Counted from the first letter of the stretch, positions 1 to 8,616 are shown. The stretch is DNA of 21,653 bases from an uncultured Oscillospiraceae bacterium (GCA_934675115.1 CAKUPH010000036.1:1-21653), one strand, 5' to 3'. Made by a program: numbers and translations. The notes: generated by a model not told the origin, from the letters alone.

Positions 1-380
1 CGCTGGACGAGCTGATGGCGCAGGCGGACATCGTCACCGTCCACACCCCCCTCACGCCGGAGACAAAGGGTCTCATCGGCGCGAAGGAGATCGGCCTGAT
101 GAAGCAGGGCGCCATCCTCATCAACACCGCCCGGGGTCCCGTGGTGGACACGCAGGCGCTGGCCGACGCCCTCAACGCCGGAAAAATCTGCGCGGGCATC
201 GACGTGTACGAGAACGATCCCCCGCTGCCCGCCGACCACCCGCTGATGGGCGCGAAAAATCTGGTCTGTACTCCGCATGTGGGCTTTGATACCCGGGAAT
301 CCATCGACCGCCGTGCGGTCATGGCGTTCGAGAACGTCACTTCCTGGCTGGAAGGCACGCAGATCCGGACGATGCTTTAA
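1..380 (+). CDS. D-2-hydroxyacid dehydrogenase, C-terminal part (5' end outside the window)
   Basis: The gene is open from the left edge in the frame starting at base 3 and ends with TAA at 378-380, so only about the last 125 residues are visible. They form the end of the NAD-binding domain and the return to the catalytic domain of the D-isomer-specific 2-hydroxyacid dehydrogenase family. All three family active-site landmarks are visible: the Arg in 'INTARGP', the Glu in 'IDVYENDPP' and the His in 'CTPHVGFDTRE'. These enzymes reduce 2-oxoacids to D-2-hydroxyacids with NAD(P)H in the cytoplasm; phosphoglycerate, lactate, glycerate and glyoxylate dehydrogenases share these motifs. The visible part does not reveal the substrate. 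No ACT domain follows, which argues against the ACT-containing type of phosphoglycerate dehydrogenase. The first in-frame ATG, at 15, lies inside the domain and is not the start. The LysR gene downstream might regulate it, which is inference. Confidence 0.9.
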   Translation, partial: LDELMAQADIVTVHTPLTPETKGLIGAKEIGLMKQGAILINTARGPVVDTQALADALNAGKICAGIDVYENDPPLPADHPLMGAKNLVCTPHVGFDTRESIDRRAVMAFENVTSWLEGTQIRTML

Positions 381-445
381 GCTTGCCTCGCATGACAGGG
401 CCGGCCGCATTTTATGTGTGGTCGGTCTTGTTTTATCCGTGTTCA

Positions 446-473
446 CGTTATAAAATATATCTTCAGTATAACG
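446..473. promoter_or_regulatory. Dyad upstream of the LysR gene, possible autoregulatory operator
   Basis: Arms CGTTATA (446-452) and TATAACG (467-473) are perfect inverted repeats separated by 14 bases, in an AT-rich stretch 44 bases before the LysR start codon. LysR regulators typically bind interrupted dyads of the T-N11-A kind near their own promoters, so an operator is plausible. TATAAA at 449-454 may serve as a -10 element, but no convincing -35 was found. The function is inference. Confidence 0.35.
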
Positions 474-516
474 TTGTTCAACATTTCAGGTCTTTCGACG
501 GAAGTGAGGCAGCATT

Positions 517-1431
517 ATGAGCATCGACGAACTGAGGATCTTTGTCACCGTAGCGCAGACACTGAATTTCACCCAGGCCGCGGAGCAGCTGCATTTCAGC
601 CAGCCTACCCTGAGCCGCCGCATCTCCGACCTTGAAAAGGAGCTGGGGCAGGAGCTGCTGACCCGGACCACCCGGAAGGTGGGGCTGACCGAATTCGGGC
701 GCAATTTCCTGATCAAGGCCCGCTGGCTGCTCAACAGCTATGACCAACTGCTGGACCAGATGTCCAACCTGGGCAAGCAGAGCTTCGGCACCCTGTCCGT
801 CGCCACCCCCGATGTCATGACCCGCGCCTTTCTGCCCGACGTGATCAAGCGGTTCAATCAGGCATATCCCGGCGTGATGATCGACCTGCGCATCATTGAG
901 CCGGGGGCCTGCATCAATATGCTGAAGAACCGGGTCATCGACATCGGCTTCTTTGCCTCCACCGATTCTGACGTGAACCAGTCGTCCATCGAGATCGAAA
1001 CGGTCAGCGAGGGCAAGCTGGTGCTGGTGGTGGGCGAGACTCACCGGCTGAGCGGCTATACCTCCGTCCCGCCCGAGGAGCTTCAGGGGGAGCGCATCTA
1101 CGTATCCAACCGGAACAGTACGCCTTACCTGTGGTCCACCATCAACCAGTACCTGATCCAGCACAACCTGTCTACGGCGATCCTGGAAGAGACAAATTCC
1201 AACAGCGCCATCATGATGATGGTGGAGGCCGGTCTGGGCGTGAGCATCATGGCCAGCCACCTCATTGACGCGCCCGCAAACAGCACGGCGCTCCGGAAGA
1301 TCAAGCTGGAGCAGCTGGACGTCCCCGGAAAGCTGAACGTAGCATGGAACAAGTCTCCCTCAAGCATTTATCTGCCGAACTTTATCGAAGTTCTCCACAA
1401 GGTCTGTAAAGAAAAAAATATTGGAAACTGA
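517..1431 (+). CDS. LysR-family transcriptional regulator
   Basis: This 304-residue protein has the usual LysR length and plan. An N-terminal winged helix-turn-helix spans about residues 1-60, with the characteristic 'FVTVAQTLNFTQAAEQLHFSQPTLSRRI' region read in two parts (recognition helix around 'SQPTLSRRISDLE'). A linker helix follows, then a periplasmic-binding-protein-like effector domain from about residue 90 to 295. Such proteins bind promoter dyads and respond to a small-molecule ligand, which is not predictable here. The ATG at 517 is chosen because a purine-rich GAAGTGAGG sits at 501-509 with normal spacing. The MATE transporter gene starts 15 bases after the stop, so the two are probably co-transcribed and the regulator may control export. 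A regulator of the upstream dehydrogenase is the alternative. Confidence 0.95.
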   Translation: MSIDELRIFVTVAQTLNFTQAAEQLHFSQPTLSRRISDLEKELGQELLTRTTRKVGLTEFGRNFLIKARWLLNSYDQLLDQMSNLGKQSFGTLSVATPDVMTRAFLPDVIKRFNQAYPGVMIDLRIIEPGACINMLKNRVIDIGFFASTDSDVNQSSIEIETVSEGKLVLVVGETHRLSGYTSVPPEELQGERIYVSNRNSTPYLWSTINQYLIQHNLSTAILEETNSNSAIMMMVEAGLGVSIMASHLIDAPANSTALRKIKLEQLDVPGKLNVAWNKSPSSIYLPNFIEVLHKVCKEKNIGN

Positions 1432-1446
1432 TCAAAGGCTATTACC

Positions 1447-2787
1447 ATGAACAAAGATTTAACGCAGGGGCCCGTTATGCGCACCATGCTCTGCTTCGCT
1501 GTCCCGATGATTTTGGGCGACCTCCTGCAGCAGTGCTATAACGTGGCCGACACACTGATCGTCGGGCAATTTCTGGGAAAGAACGCGCTGGCCGCGGTGG
1601 GTTCTTCCTTTACCCTGATGACGTTTCTCACCTCCATCCTGCTCGGGCTGTGTCTGGGCAGCGGAGCGGTGTTTTCCATCCGGTTCGGCCAGCGGGACGA
1701 AAACGGGCTGCGGGAGGGGGTATACGCCTCCTTCGTGCTCATCGGCGTGCTGGCGCTGGTGCTGAACGCCGTCGCCCTCGCCTGTCTGGACTGGCTTCAG
1801 GTCTTCCTCCGGGTGGACGATTCGGTATGGGGGCTGATGCGGGACTATCTCGCTGTCGTATTCTGCGGCATCCTCGCTACCTTTCTGTATAATTACTTCG
1901 CTTCCTTTCTGCGGGCGGTGGGCAACTCCGTGATCCCGCTGGTGTTTCTGGCGGTGTCCGCCGTCCTGAACATCGTGCTGGACCTGTGGTTCGTCCTCGG
2001 ACTGGACCGGGGCGTTTCCGGCGCGGCGGAGGCCACCGTCATCGCCCAGTATGTCTCCGGCGTCGGGATCGCCGTCTACACGTGGGTCCGTTACCCCCAG
2101 CTGCGGCCCGTCCGCGGGCGCTTCCGCGTCCGGTGGAGCTGCATCCGGGAGATCGGCGGCTTTTCCGTGCTGACCTGCGTGCAGCAGTCCATTATGAACT
2201 TAGGCATCCTGCTGGTGCAGGGGCTGGTCAACAGCTTCGGCCCCACGGTCATGGCGGCGTTCGCGGTGGCGGTGAAGATCGACGCCTTTGCCTATATGCC
2301 GGTGCAGGATTTCGGCAACGCCTTCTCCACCTTCATCGCCCAGAACTACGGCGCCCGTCAGGAGCAGCGCATCCGCGCCGGGCTGCGGGGCGCTGTGCGC
2401 GCGGCGGCTGGCTTCTCCATCGCGGTGTCCGCGCTGGTGTGCATCTTCGCCCGGCCGCTCATGGGGCTGTTCGTGTCGTCGAACGAGGTGGAAATTCTGG
2501 CCGAGGGCGTCCGGTATCTGCGCATCGAGGGCTCCTTTTACTGCGGCATCGGCTGCCTGTTCCTGCTCTACGGCCTGTACCGGGCGCTGGGGCGGCCGGG
2601 AATGTCTGTGGTGCTGACCGTGATCTCCCTCGGCACCCGGGTGGCTTTGGCTTACGCCCTCTCCGCGATCCCGGCGCTGGGCGTGGTGGGCATCTGGCTG
2701 TCCGTGCCCATCGGCTGGGCGCTGGCCGACGACGTGGGGCTGCTGTATTACGCGGTGCGGAAAAAGCAGCTGTTTTCGGCGCTCTGA
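1447..2787 (+). CDS. MATE-family multidrug/organic cation efflux transporter
   Basis: The 446-residue product is an integral membrane protein with about twelve hydrophobic segments in two homologous halves, the normal size for the MATE (NorM/MepA/DinF) family. The N-terminus carries the typical opening 'GPVMRTMLCFAVPMILGDL' followed by 'QQCYNVADTLIVGQFLG', close to the MepA-like clostridial branch. The second half begins near residue 235 with a matching helix ('IGGFSVLTCVQQSIMNLGI'). MATE proteins export drugs, cationic metabolites or other organic molecules, driven by Na+ or H+ gradients; the substrate here is unknown. The ATG at 1447 has only a weak purine-rich stretch (CAAAGG, 1434-1439). 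The gene follows the LysR stop by 15 bases and is followed by terminator-like hairpins. Confidence 0.93.
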   Translation: MNKDLTQGPVMRTMLCFAVPMILGDLLQQCYNVADTLIVGQFLGKNALAAVGSSFTLMTFLTSILLGLCLGSGAVFSIRFGQRDENGLREGVYASFVLIGVLALVLNAVALACLDWLQVFLRVDDSVWGLMRDYLAVVFCGILATFLYNYFASFLRAVGNSVIPLVFLAVSAVLNIVLDLWFVLGLDRGVSGAAEATVIAQYVSGVGIAVYTWVRYPQLRPVRGRFRVRWSCIREIGGFSVLTCVQQSIMNLGILLVQGLVNSFGPTVMAAFAVAVKIDAFAYMPVQDFGNAFSTFIAQNYGARQEQRIRAGLRGAVRAAAGFSIAVSALVCIFARPLMGLFVSSNEVEILAEGVRYLRIEGSFYCGIGCLFLLYGLYRALGRPGMSVVLTVISLGTRVALAYALSAIPALGVVGIWLSVPIGWALADDVGLLYYAVRKKQLFSAL

Positions 2788-2805
2788 CAGACAATCTGAA
2801 CAAAA

Positions 2806-2843
2806 AAGAACGGCTCAGCACAACTGAGCCGCTCTTCCTTTCA
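2806..2843 (+). terminator. Stem-loop terminator after the MATE gene
   Basis: Arms CGGCTCAG (2811-2818) and CTGAGCCG (2824-2831) form a perfect stem with a 5-base loop. The stem extends outwards through one mismatch to AAGA/TCTT, followed by the pyrimidine-rich TCTTCCTTTC. It lies 19 bases beyond the MATE stop codon and is the likely end of the LysR-MATE transcript. Confidence 0.75.
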
Positions 2844-2850
2844 ATCATGC

Positions 2851-2896
2851 ATAAGCCTCCGGCGTCCCGATCAGGACGCCGGAGGCTTATTATTTT
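2851..2896 (+). terminator. Second stem-loop in the convergent intergenic region
   Basis: A perfect 17-bp stem is formed by 2851-2867 and 2874-2890 around the loop CGATCA, followed on the plus strand by TATTTT. It looks like a strong back-up terminator for rightward transcription. On the minus strand the bases after the stem are not T-rich, so it would act there only as a hairpin. Confidence 0.75.
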
Positions 2897-2897
2897 C

Positions 2898-2950
2898 CCG
2901 GACAAAATGAATGGCGCGTCAGCCGCTGCATTCACGGCTGACGTGCCATT
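2898..2950 (-). terminator. Stem-loop terminator for the giant SLH gene
   Basis: Positions 2910-2925 and 2935-2950 form a 16-bp stem with one G-T wobble. On the minus strand it is followed by CATTTTGTCC. It lies about 30 bases after the stop codon of the SLH/LRR gene and is the natural end of that transcript. Confidence 0.7.
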
Positions 2951-2981
2951 GCATTATCGGGTCATATCCCGATGGTTTCTT

Positions 2982-5900
2982 TTACTTCCCGACCGTCTCG
3001 CGGAAGCGCATCAGAACAGTGGCAACCTCACCGCGGGTGGCCTTGTCCTTGGGCGCGAGGGCATCGGAGCGGCCCTTGATGAGCCCGTTGGCCACGGCCC
3101 ACTTCATGGCGTCCTCCGCCCAGCCGGAGACCTGATCGGCGTCAGTGAAGGAGATCAGCTCCACGGTGGCGGAAACGTCATAGCCCTTGAGCTGGGCGCA
3201 GCGGTACAGCATGGTGGCCAGCTGCTCGCGGGTGATCTCGGTCTCCATGTTGGTGCCGTCGGACACGCCGTTGGCCATGGCCCACTGGCGGCCCGCAGCG
3301 TACCACGGGGTACCGGCGGTGTTCACGCCCTCCATGCGGGCGAGAACGGTGACGATCATGCCGCGGGTGGTGTTGGCGTAGGGGTCGAAGGTGTCGGCGG
3401 AAACGCCGTTCATCAGGCCGTTGGCCCAGACGTAATCCACGCCCTCATAGAACCAGTCGCCGGTCTTTACATCGGTGAAGGGGAAGTTCGCCTGCACGTC
3501 CTCCGTCCACTTGGCATAGACAGTGGTGGTGCCGGTGAGTGTCACCTCGGCGACGGGCTGGGTCAGCGCCGCATCCAGATACCAGCCGCCGAAGGTATAG
3601 CCGGTCTTGGTGGGCACATAGCCCGCAAGGCTGATGACCGTACCCTTGGGCGCGGTGACATTGGGGATGACGCTGCCGCCGTTGGTGCTGAAGATCAGGG
3701 TGCAGGTGCTGGGATCCACAGGGGCGAACAGCGTGAACTCCGCAGAAGCCACGGCGCTGTCATAGAACTCATCCTTCACGGCGATGGCCTTGACGGTCAG
3801 CGTCTGATAGATGTTCAGCGGGCCGGTGTAGACGGGGCTGTTCGCGGTGGGCGTAGTCCCGTCGGTGGTGTAGTGGATGACCGCCCCCTCAGTCGCGCAG
3901 GTGATGCGGACGGTGGTGCCGCCAGTGAAGAAGCCGCCGTTGGGATCGATAACGGGGGTCTTGACGGTATCCATGTCGGTCTTGTCGAAGGTCTTCTTCA
4001 GCTTCACCGCGCCAGTCGTCTCATCCAGACCGTCCAGCGTCCAGCCGTCGGGGAACTCAGTGCCGTCGAAGCTGTGGTTCTCGTCCGGGGTGAGGGTCAC
4101 GGTGGCGGTATAGGCCGTGTTGAAGTCGAAGGGATCGTGCGCGGGGCTCCAGCTGATGCTGGCGGTGTAGCCCGTACCGGCGGTCACGGTATCCTGCGGC
4201 TTGTTGCCCACCGCGGGAGCGGCGACGTCCAGATCAACAGAAGCGATGGCCGCCTTGTTGACGGTGATGGTGTAGGCCTGCTCGCAGACAGTGCTGCCAG
4301 CCGCGTTCACCAGACGGAGCTTGAAGCTCACGCTGCCGGCGGCGGTGGGCTTACCGGAAACGGTGCCGTCCTTATAGGTCAGGCCAAGGCCGAGCTTGCC
4401 GTCGGTCACAACATTGCCCTTAGCGTCCAGCAGAACGATGGTGCAGCCGTCGTCAGCCGTGAGAGCGGAGTCGTCGGTGCGCACGGCGGTGATTTTGGCG
4501 CTGGTGTAGTCCGCGTCATAGGTCGCGTCGGCCAGCGTATCCGGGGTGAACTTGGCGGAGTCGACAGGCACGCGGACCTCCCACTGAGCATACAGGTTCA
4601 CGTTGCCGTCATTCACGGCGGTGAGGTTCTTGACCGTCTGCCCGTCGCTGTATTTCTCGCCGGTACCGTCAGACTTGGTGTTCCAACCGGCGAAGTTGTA
4701 GCCCGTGCGGGTGAAGGCGTTGGCGGTCAGGTTCTGAGCCACATCGTAGGTGAAGGTCTGAGCGTCCATGGTGCCCTCGCCGCCGTTGGCGTCAAAGGTC
4801 ACCTTGTAGGTGTTGGCCTCCCACTGCGCGACAAAGGTCCAGTCGCCGGTGACAGGCACGGTGTGATCATCTTCAGACGTATAGCGGAAGCCCCCCAGAT
4901 CCCAGCCAGTGAAAGTATAACCCTCGCGGACGGGGGTCGGGAAGGTCAGGTCAGCGCCCTTCACATAGTAGCCGCTGACGTCAGCGGACACGGTGCCGCC
5001 ATTGGCGTTAAAGGTCACATTGTAGACAGTGAGGGTGCCGTCCATATGATAGCCGATCGAATAGCTGTTCCAGCCGCCATGAGTGCTGGGGTTGTAATTC
5101 AGATCCGTCCAGACGATCTTGTCACCCAGCGTGAAATTCTTACTGTCGTCATGGCGCTCGGCGGTAGTATCGGCGGCTGCCAGCTCGGCCAGCACAGTGC
5201 TGAACGGGGCCGCATTTTTGTCAGTGTACGTCGTACCCCTCACCGTGGGCAGCGCCGCGTTGGAGGTCAGCTTGACATAGCAGTACCAGTCGTCGCCGTT
5301 CAGCCGATCTTTCTGGAGCCCGGCGCGGGCCAGATCGGCCGCGGAGAGATCCGCAAGATCGCCATTGCTGTCAACCGTCTTGAAGAAGAGAAATACCGGG
5401 ATCTCGTGCTTGACCTTGATGGTGGCCTGAACCTTGCTGTCGGCGACAGGCTTCCACGCGCCGTTCTCCCACATCCACGTAAGAGTCATGCTGGTGGACC
5501 CGGAAGTCTTCACATGGTTGCCATCGGTCTTATCCGCGTTATACAGCGCGATAAACACGGCCGGGTCAACGGTGATGGAGTAGGTAAAGCCGCTGATGGC
5601 GTTGCCCTCCCGGCCGATCTCGGTAAAGCCGCCCTCGGTATCAAGGGCGTACTCCTTGCGGCCAGTTCTGTCCGTGTGCTCCACGCGGACGGTGTAGGCG
5701 CTGAAATCGGGCTTCAGGTCGCCCGGCTCGGCCTTGACCCACTTGGCGTAATAAGTCTCGCCTGCGGTGAACGTCTCAACGGCTTCGCCGCTGAAATCAG
5801 CGGTGGTGTACCAGCCCTTGAAGTCGTAGCCGTCCTTCTTGGGGGTGACGAGGACGAGGCTGCCCGCATCGTCGTGGCAGTCGTCGTAGTAGCCCTTGTC

Positions 5901-8327
5901 GGCGGGGATGCTGCCGCCGTTCAGGACGGCAAAGATAGCTTTTGTCTTATTGATGCTCTTACGTGTAAGCATCTCAGCATGCTCTTGTGTATCAAAATAG
6001 TACGCAGCAACAGACTCGGCCCCGAAGAAGCTCCAGTTAATCGTGCCAAAAGTAGTGCTGTTGCTTAAATCAACGGTGGTCAATCTGTTCTGACGCAGGA
6101 ACGGGCTGTTTTCCATATCCGGCAGGTTGCCCGCAAAGGTGACCTTTTCAGTGCCGCCCGCACCGGTGAGGTTTTTGAACGCCTGCGCCCCAATGGAGGT
6201 CACACTGGCCGGGATGACCAGTTCCTTCACGTTGGGGAGGTTGTAGCTGGCGCCCTCGCCGATCTTGGTCAAGCGGGTGCCGAGGTCGAGGGTCTTCAGC
6301 TCGGGCAGACCGACAAACATACCGCTGACGATCTCCGTCATGCTCGCGTTGAACACGATCTCTTCCGTGGTGGAAGCGGAGAAAGACCACGCGGGGAAGT
6401 AGGTCACGGTCTCGGGGATAACGACCTTCTGCGCGTCGCAGCCTACGAACGCGCCGCCGACAACATTGGTCACGGTGCTGGGGATCACGTACTCAGCCAC
6501 CGCGTCCGCGCCGCCGGGATAGGCGATGAGGGTAGCCTTGTCGGCGGTCATCAGCACGCCGTCCACCAGCGTAAAGCTCTTGCTGCTGCCGATGTTGAAG
6601 GTCTTGGCGCTCTCGGTGTCGATGCCCCAAGTCGCAATGTCGGTCACGGTGGTGGCAATGTTGTAAGTCTCAACGGAACCCAGGCCGTTAAAGGCATACT
6701 TGCCGATGTTGGTGACCTGCGGGGCCACGGTAACGGCGGTGATGGCGCTGTAGGGCACGCCGGTCTTGGAGACGTTCCACGGCTGGGTGGAATCCGGCTT
6801 AGTGATGTTGCCCTTGAAGTCGGCCATCTTGCCAGAGCCGTAAATGGTCAGGGTGTAGCCGTTTCCGTTGGGAGTCAGGTTCCACTTGGCGTTAGAGCCA
6901 AAGTTGCCGCTGCTGTCCACCGCGCCGCAGTTGCCGGACAACTGGGCATCGTCCCACTTGGCGTAGTAGGTGTTTCCAGCCTTGGCGGGATTCTCATCGG
7001 TAACTTCATTACCATTCTTGTCGAACCAGCCCTTGAAGAGGGAATCGAGCTTCGTGGGGGCAGCCAGCGTACCGGCGGTAAACACGGTCTCGTCGGAGAA
7101 CGTGCCGCCGTCGGTGACGGCGTAGATGACTCTGCTGGAGCTGGAGTTATTGTTATTTCTGTTGCCCCAGTTGTCGTTGGCCAGAGTGCTCTGGACATCG
7201 CTGTTGTTCACATAGAAAATGCAGTCAACGGGAAACTCCCCAGACGCGCTCTTATAGGTATTGAAGGAGATGTCGACCGTGATCGGGCCAACGATCTTGG
7301 ACATATCCACAGAGTGGAGCTGCTTGGCATTAGCGAACGCCGAGTTTCCGATGTCCGTAAGCGTGCTGGGCAGTCTCAGGGTCTGCATGGATCGCCATTC
7401 ACGGGCCACAGAAGCCGGAAGCACCTTCATGCCCTCTCCAACCACCAGAGAGGTCGCGCTGAATTCCTCAGCGAACGCATTGCTGAGGTTGTTGTTTTTT
7501 CCGCCAAGAACGAACTTCATGTATCCGGGCACGGTCAGGGATTCAAGGTTCTGCATATTGGCGAAGGAATAGTAGCCGATCTGCTTGACGTTCGGCAGAT
7601 TGTTCTCGAAATCCACGGTGCGGAAAGCCGTGCCGTAGAAGCCGCTGGTGCCCACGGCGACCACCTCAGCGGGCACCGCCACCGTATCGACGTAGGTGGT
7701 GCCGCCCACAATGCAGGTATTCAGCTTGCTGTCCGAATCGAAAATATTGCTGGGAAGGGCACAGCCGTTGAAATACCCATCGTCACCCTCAGCCAGCTTC
7801 ACCTCGGTCGGCTCAAAGCCGTTCCAGTTCACGGTGGTCAGTTCGGCGCAGTTGGAGTAGATGCGGATGCCGTAGCGGGTCACACTGGAGGTGAACTTCG
7901 CTTCGGTGACCTGCGTATAGGCGAAGGCCCAGTTGCCCAGACCGGTGACGCCGTCCTCCACCACGACCTCCGTGATGGGAACGGTGTGGTTCTCGCTGTC
8001 CGCGAGAGCCGCCAGCGCGGTGTACCACGGGGCGACGGAGACGCCCGTTGCGGGGTCGGTGGGGTTGGTGAAGTCCGCCATGTTGGCGGTCTCAGCGCCT
8101 TCCTTAGCGGAGATGGTCAGGGTGTAGGTGCCGGGGACGTTCTCGTTCTCGGTCAGCGTCCAGGTGACGCTGCTTCCGTCCGCGCCGCACTCGCCGGTCG
8201 CAAAAGCCGCCGTTCCGGTCTCGCCGGTTCCTTCGGTCCCGTCGACCTCATCGGCAAACACCGCCGTTGGAAGAAGCGACAAGACCATCGCCACGGAAAG
8301 AAGAATACTTAGTACTCGCTTTCTCAT
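2982..8327 (-). CDS. Giant secreted surface protein: LRR_5 (BspA-type) modules, InlB B-repeats, chitobiase-like domain, C-terminal SLH domains
   Basis: The product has 1781 residues. A signal peptide (residues 1-25, 'MRKRVLSILLSVAMVLSLLP' then TAVFA|DE) is followed by a module of BspA-type leucine-rich repeats (about 45-395) and an InlB B-repeat ending in 'YYAKW' (about 400-458). A second copy of the same module follows (LRR about 464-790, B-repeat about 796-863). Residues 865-1095 are not recognised. Two more B-repeats lie at about 1100-1168 and 1174-1250. An Ig-like stretch spans about 1250-1460. A chitobiase/hexosaminidase C-terminal-like domain ('HYTTDGTTPTANSPVYTGP') lies at about 1462-1530. 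A fifth B-repeat (about 1543-1607) precedes three SLH motifs (about 1612-1780), which normally anchor proteins non-covalently to secondary cell-wall polymer. An adhesion or surface-structure role is inferred. The start has AAGGAGG at 8336-8342. The gene lies 60 bases after the small cysteine protein and may share its transcript. Confidence 0.92.
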   Translation of the reverse strand: MRKRVLSILLSVAMVLSLLPTAVFADEVDGTEGTGETGTAAFATGECGADGSSVTWTLTENENVPGTYTLTISAKEGAETANMADFTNPTDPATGVSVAPWYTALAALADSENHTVPITEVVVEDGVTGLGNWAFAYTQVTEAKFTSSVTRYGIRIYSNCAELTTVNWNGFEPTEVKLAEGDDGYFNGCALPSNIFDSDSKLNTCIVGGTTYVDTVAVPAEVVAVGTSGFYGTAFRTVDFENNLPNVKQIGYYSFANMQNLESLTVPGYMKFVLGGKNNNLSNAFAEEFSATSLVVGEGMKVLPASVAREWRSMQTLRLPSTLTDIGNSAFANAKQLHSVDMSKIVGPITVDISFNTYKSASGEFPVDCIFYVNNSDVQSTLANDNWGNRNNNNSSSSRVIYAVTDGGTFSDETVFTAGTLAAPTKLDSLFKGWFDKNGNEVTDENPAKAGNTYYAKWDDAQLSGNCGAVDSSGNFGSNAKWNLTPNGNGYTLTIYGSGKMADFKGNITKPDSTQPWNVSKTGVPYSAITAVTVAPQVTNIGKYAFNGLGSVETYNIATTVTDIATWGIDTESAKTFNIGSSKSFTLVDGVLMTADKATLIAYPGGADAVAEYVIPSTVTNVVGGAFVGCDAQKVVIPETVTYFPAWSFSASTTEEIVFNASMTEIVSGMFVGLPELKTLDLGTRLTKIGEGASYNLPNVKELVIPASVTSIGAQAFKNLTGAGGTEKVTFAGNLPDMENSPFLRQNRLTTVDLSNSTTFGTINWSFFGAESVAAYYFDTQEHAEMLTRKSINKTKAIFAVLNGGSIPADKGYYDDCHDDAGSLVLVTPKKDGYDFKGWYTTADFSGEAVETFTAGETYYAKWVKAEPGDLKPDFSAYTVRVEHTDRTGRKEYALDTEGGFTEIGREGNAISGFTYSITVDPAVFIALYNADKTDGNHVKTSGSTSMTLTWMWENGAWKPVADSKVQATIKVKHEIPVFLFFKTVDSNGDLADLSAADLARAGLQKDRLNGDDWYCYVKLTSNAALPTVRGTTYTDKNAAPFSTVLAELAAADTTAERHDDSKNFTLGDKIVWTDLNYNPSTHGGWNSYSIGYHMDGTLTVYNVTFNANGGTVSADVSGYYVKGADLTFPTPVREGYTFTGWDLGGFRYTSEDDHTVPVTGDWTFVAQWEANTYKVTFDANGGEGTMDAQTFTYDVAQNLTANAFTRTGYNFAGWNTKSDGTGEKYSDGQTVKNLTAVNDGNVNLYAQWEVRVPVDSAKFTPDTLADATYDADYTSAKITAVRTDDSALTADDGCTIVLLDAKGNVVTDGKLGLGLTYKDGTVSGKPTAAGSVSFKLRLVNAAGSTVCEQAYTITVNKAAIASVDLDVAAPAVGNKPQDTVTAGTGYTASISWSPAHDPFDFNTAYTATVTLTPDENHSFDGTEFPDGWTLDGLDETTGAVKLKKTFDKTDMDTVKTPVIDPNGGFFTGGTTVRITCATEGAVIHYTTDGTTPTANSPVYTGPLNIYQTLTVKAIAVKDEFYDSAVASAEFTLFAPVDPSTCTLIFSTNGGSVIPNVTAPKGTVISLAGYVPTKTGYTFGGWYLDAALTQPVAEVTLTGTTTVYAKWTEDVQANFPFTDVKTGDWFYEGVDYVWANGLMNGVSADTFDPYANTTRGMIVTVLARMEGVNTAGTPWYAAGRQWAMANGVSDGTNMETEITREQLATMLYRCAQLKGYDVSATVELISFTDADQVSGWAEDAMKWAVANGLIKGRSDALAPKDKATRGEVATVLMRFRETVGK

Positions 8328-8387
8328 TTGGTTTCCTCCTTATGTTTAAGTAGGGTATCCATCTATATAAAACCCGAACCACATCAT

Positions 8388-8609
8388 TCAGGCATAATCT
8401 TTGCAGGCGTACACGCTCTGCCAGCACTCCGGGCACAGCTGCCCCGCGCCGTCCACGTACCCCCGCCGCGTCCCCACGGGGGCGTCCCGCCGGACGCCGG
8501 TGGAGCCGCCGCACAGGGCGCAGCGCTCATATTCAACGCCGCGCTCCGCCGGGGCCATCGCTCCGCGAACGGGACGGAACGCAAAAAGCCTGGAAAAACT
8601 TCTCTTCAT
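8388..8609 (-). CDS. Small four-cysteine (zinc-ribbon-like) protein, function unknown
   Basis: This 73-residue basic protein carries two CxxC knuckles, 'CALC' near residue 30 and 'CPEC' near residue 58, the typical spacing of a structural zinc site. Between them lies 'GGSTGVRRDAPVGTRRGYV'. No signal peptide or membrane segment is present, so it is probably cytoplasmic. The ATG at 8609 is chosen over an upstream in-frame ATG at 8666, which lies inside the preceding gene; a purine-rich GGAAAGTGAG precedes 8609. It starts 7 bases after the stop of the SLH metalloprotease and ends 60 bases before the giant SLH gene, so it sits inside a surface-protein transcription unit. I do not recognise a named family. 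Coding status is supported by the spacing, the paired cysteines and the absence of a competing frame. Confidence 0.6.
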   Translation of the reverse strand: MKRSFSRLFAFRPVRGAMAPAERGVEYERCALCGGSTGVRRDAPVGTRRGYVDGAGQLCPECWQSVYACKDYA

Positions 8610-8616
8610 CTGAAAC

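Noticed and set aside
1986..6068. Very long plus-strand open frame running from inside the MATE gene across the SLH/LRR gene
   Set aside because: It is antisense to a well-supported surface-protein gene and overlaps MATE out of frame. Its Gly/His/Val-rich composition is what high-GC shadow frames give, and no domain is recognisable.
7314..8312. Plus-strand open frame opposite the 5' part of the giant SLH gene
   Set aside because: It is a shadow of the real gene with no ribosome binding site and no recognisable motif. The opposite strand encodes a signal peptide and LRRs.
2982..8327. Giant SLH protein as the Pro-Pro-endopeptidase substrate of the nearby protease
   Set aside because: Reading the whole sequence I found no Pro-Pro dipeptide, so the substrate-next-door precedent of PPEP-1/PPEP-2 does not carry over directly. 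Another cleavage specificity is not excluded.
8328..8387. Promoter for the giant SLH gene in the 60-base gap
   Set aside because: TATATA occurs on the minus strand, but no acceptable -35 lies at 16-18 bases. Read-through from the upstream genes is as likely.
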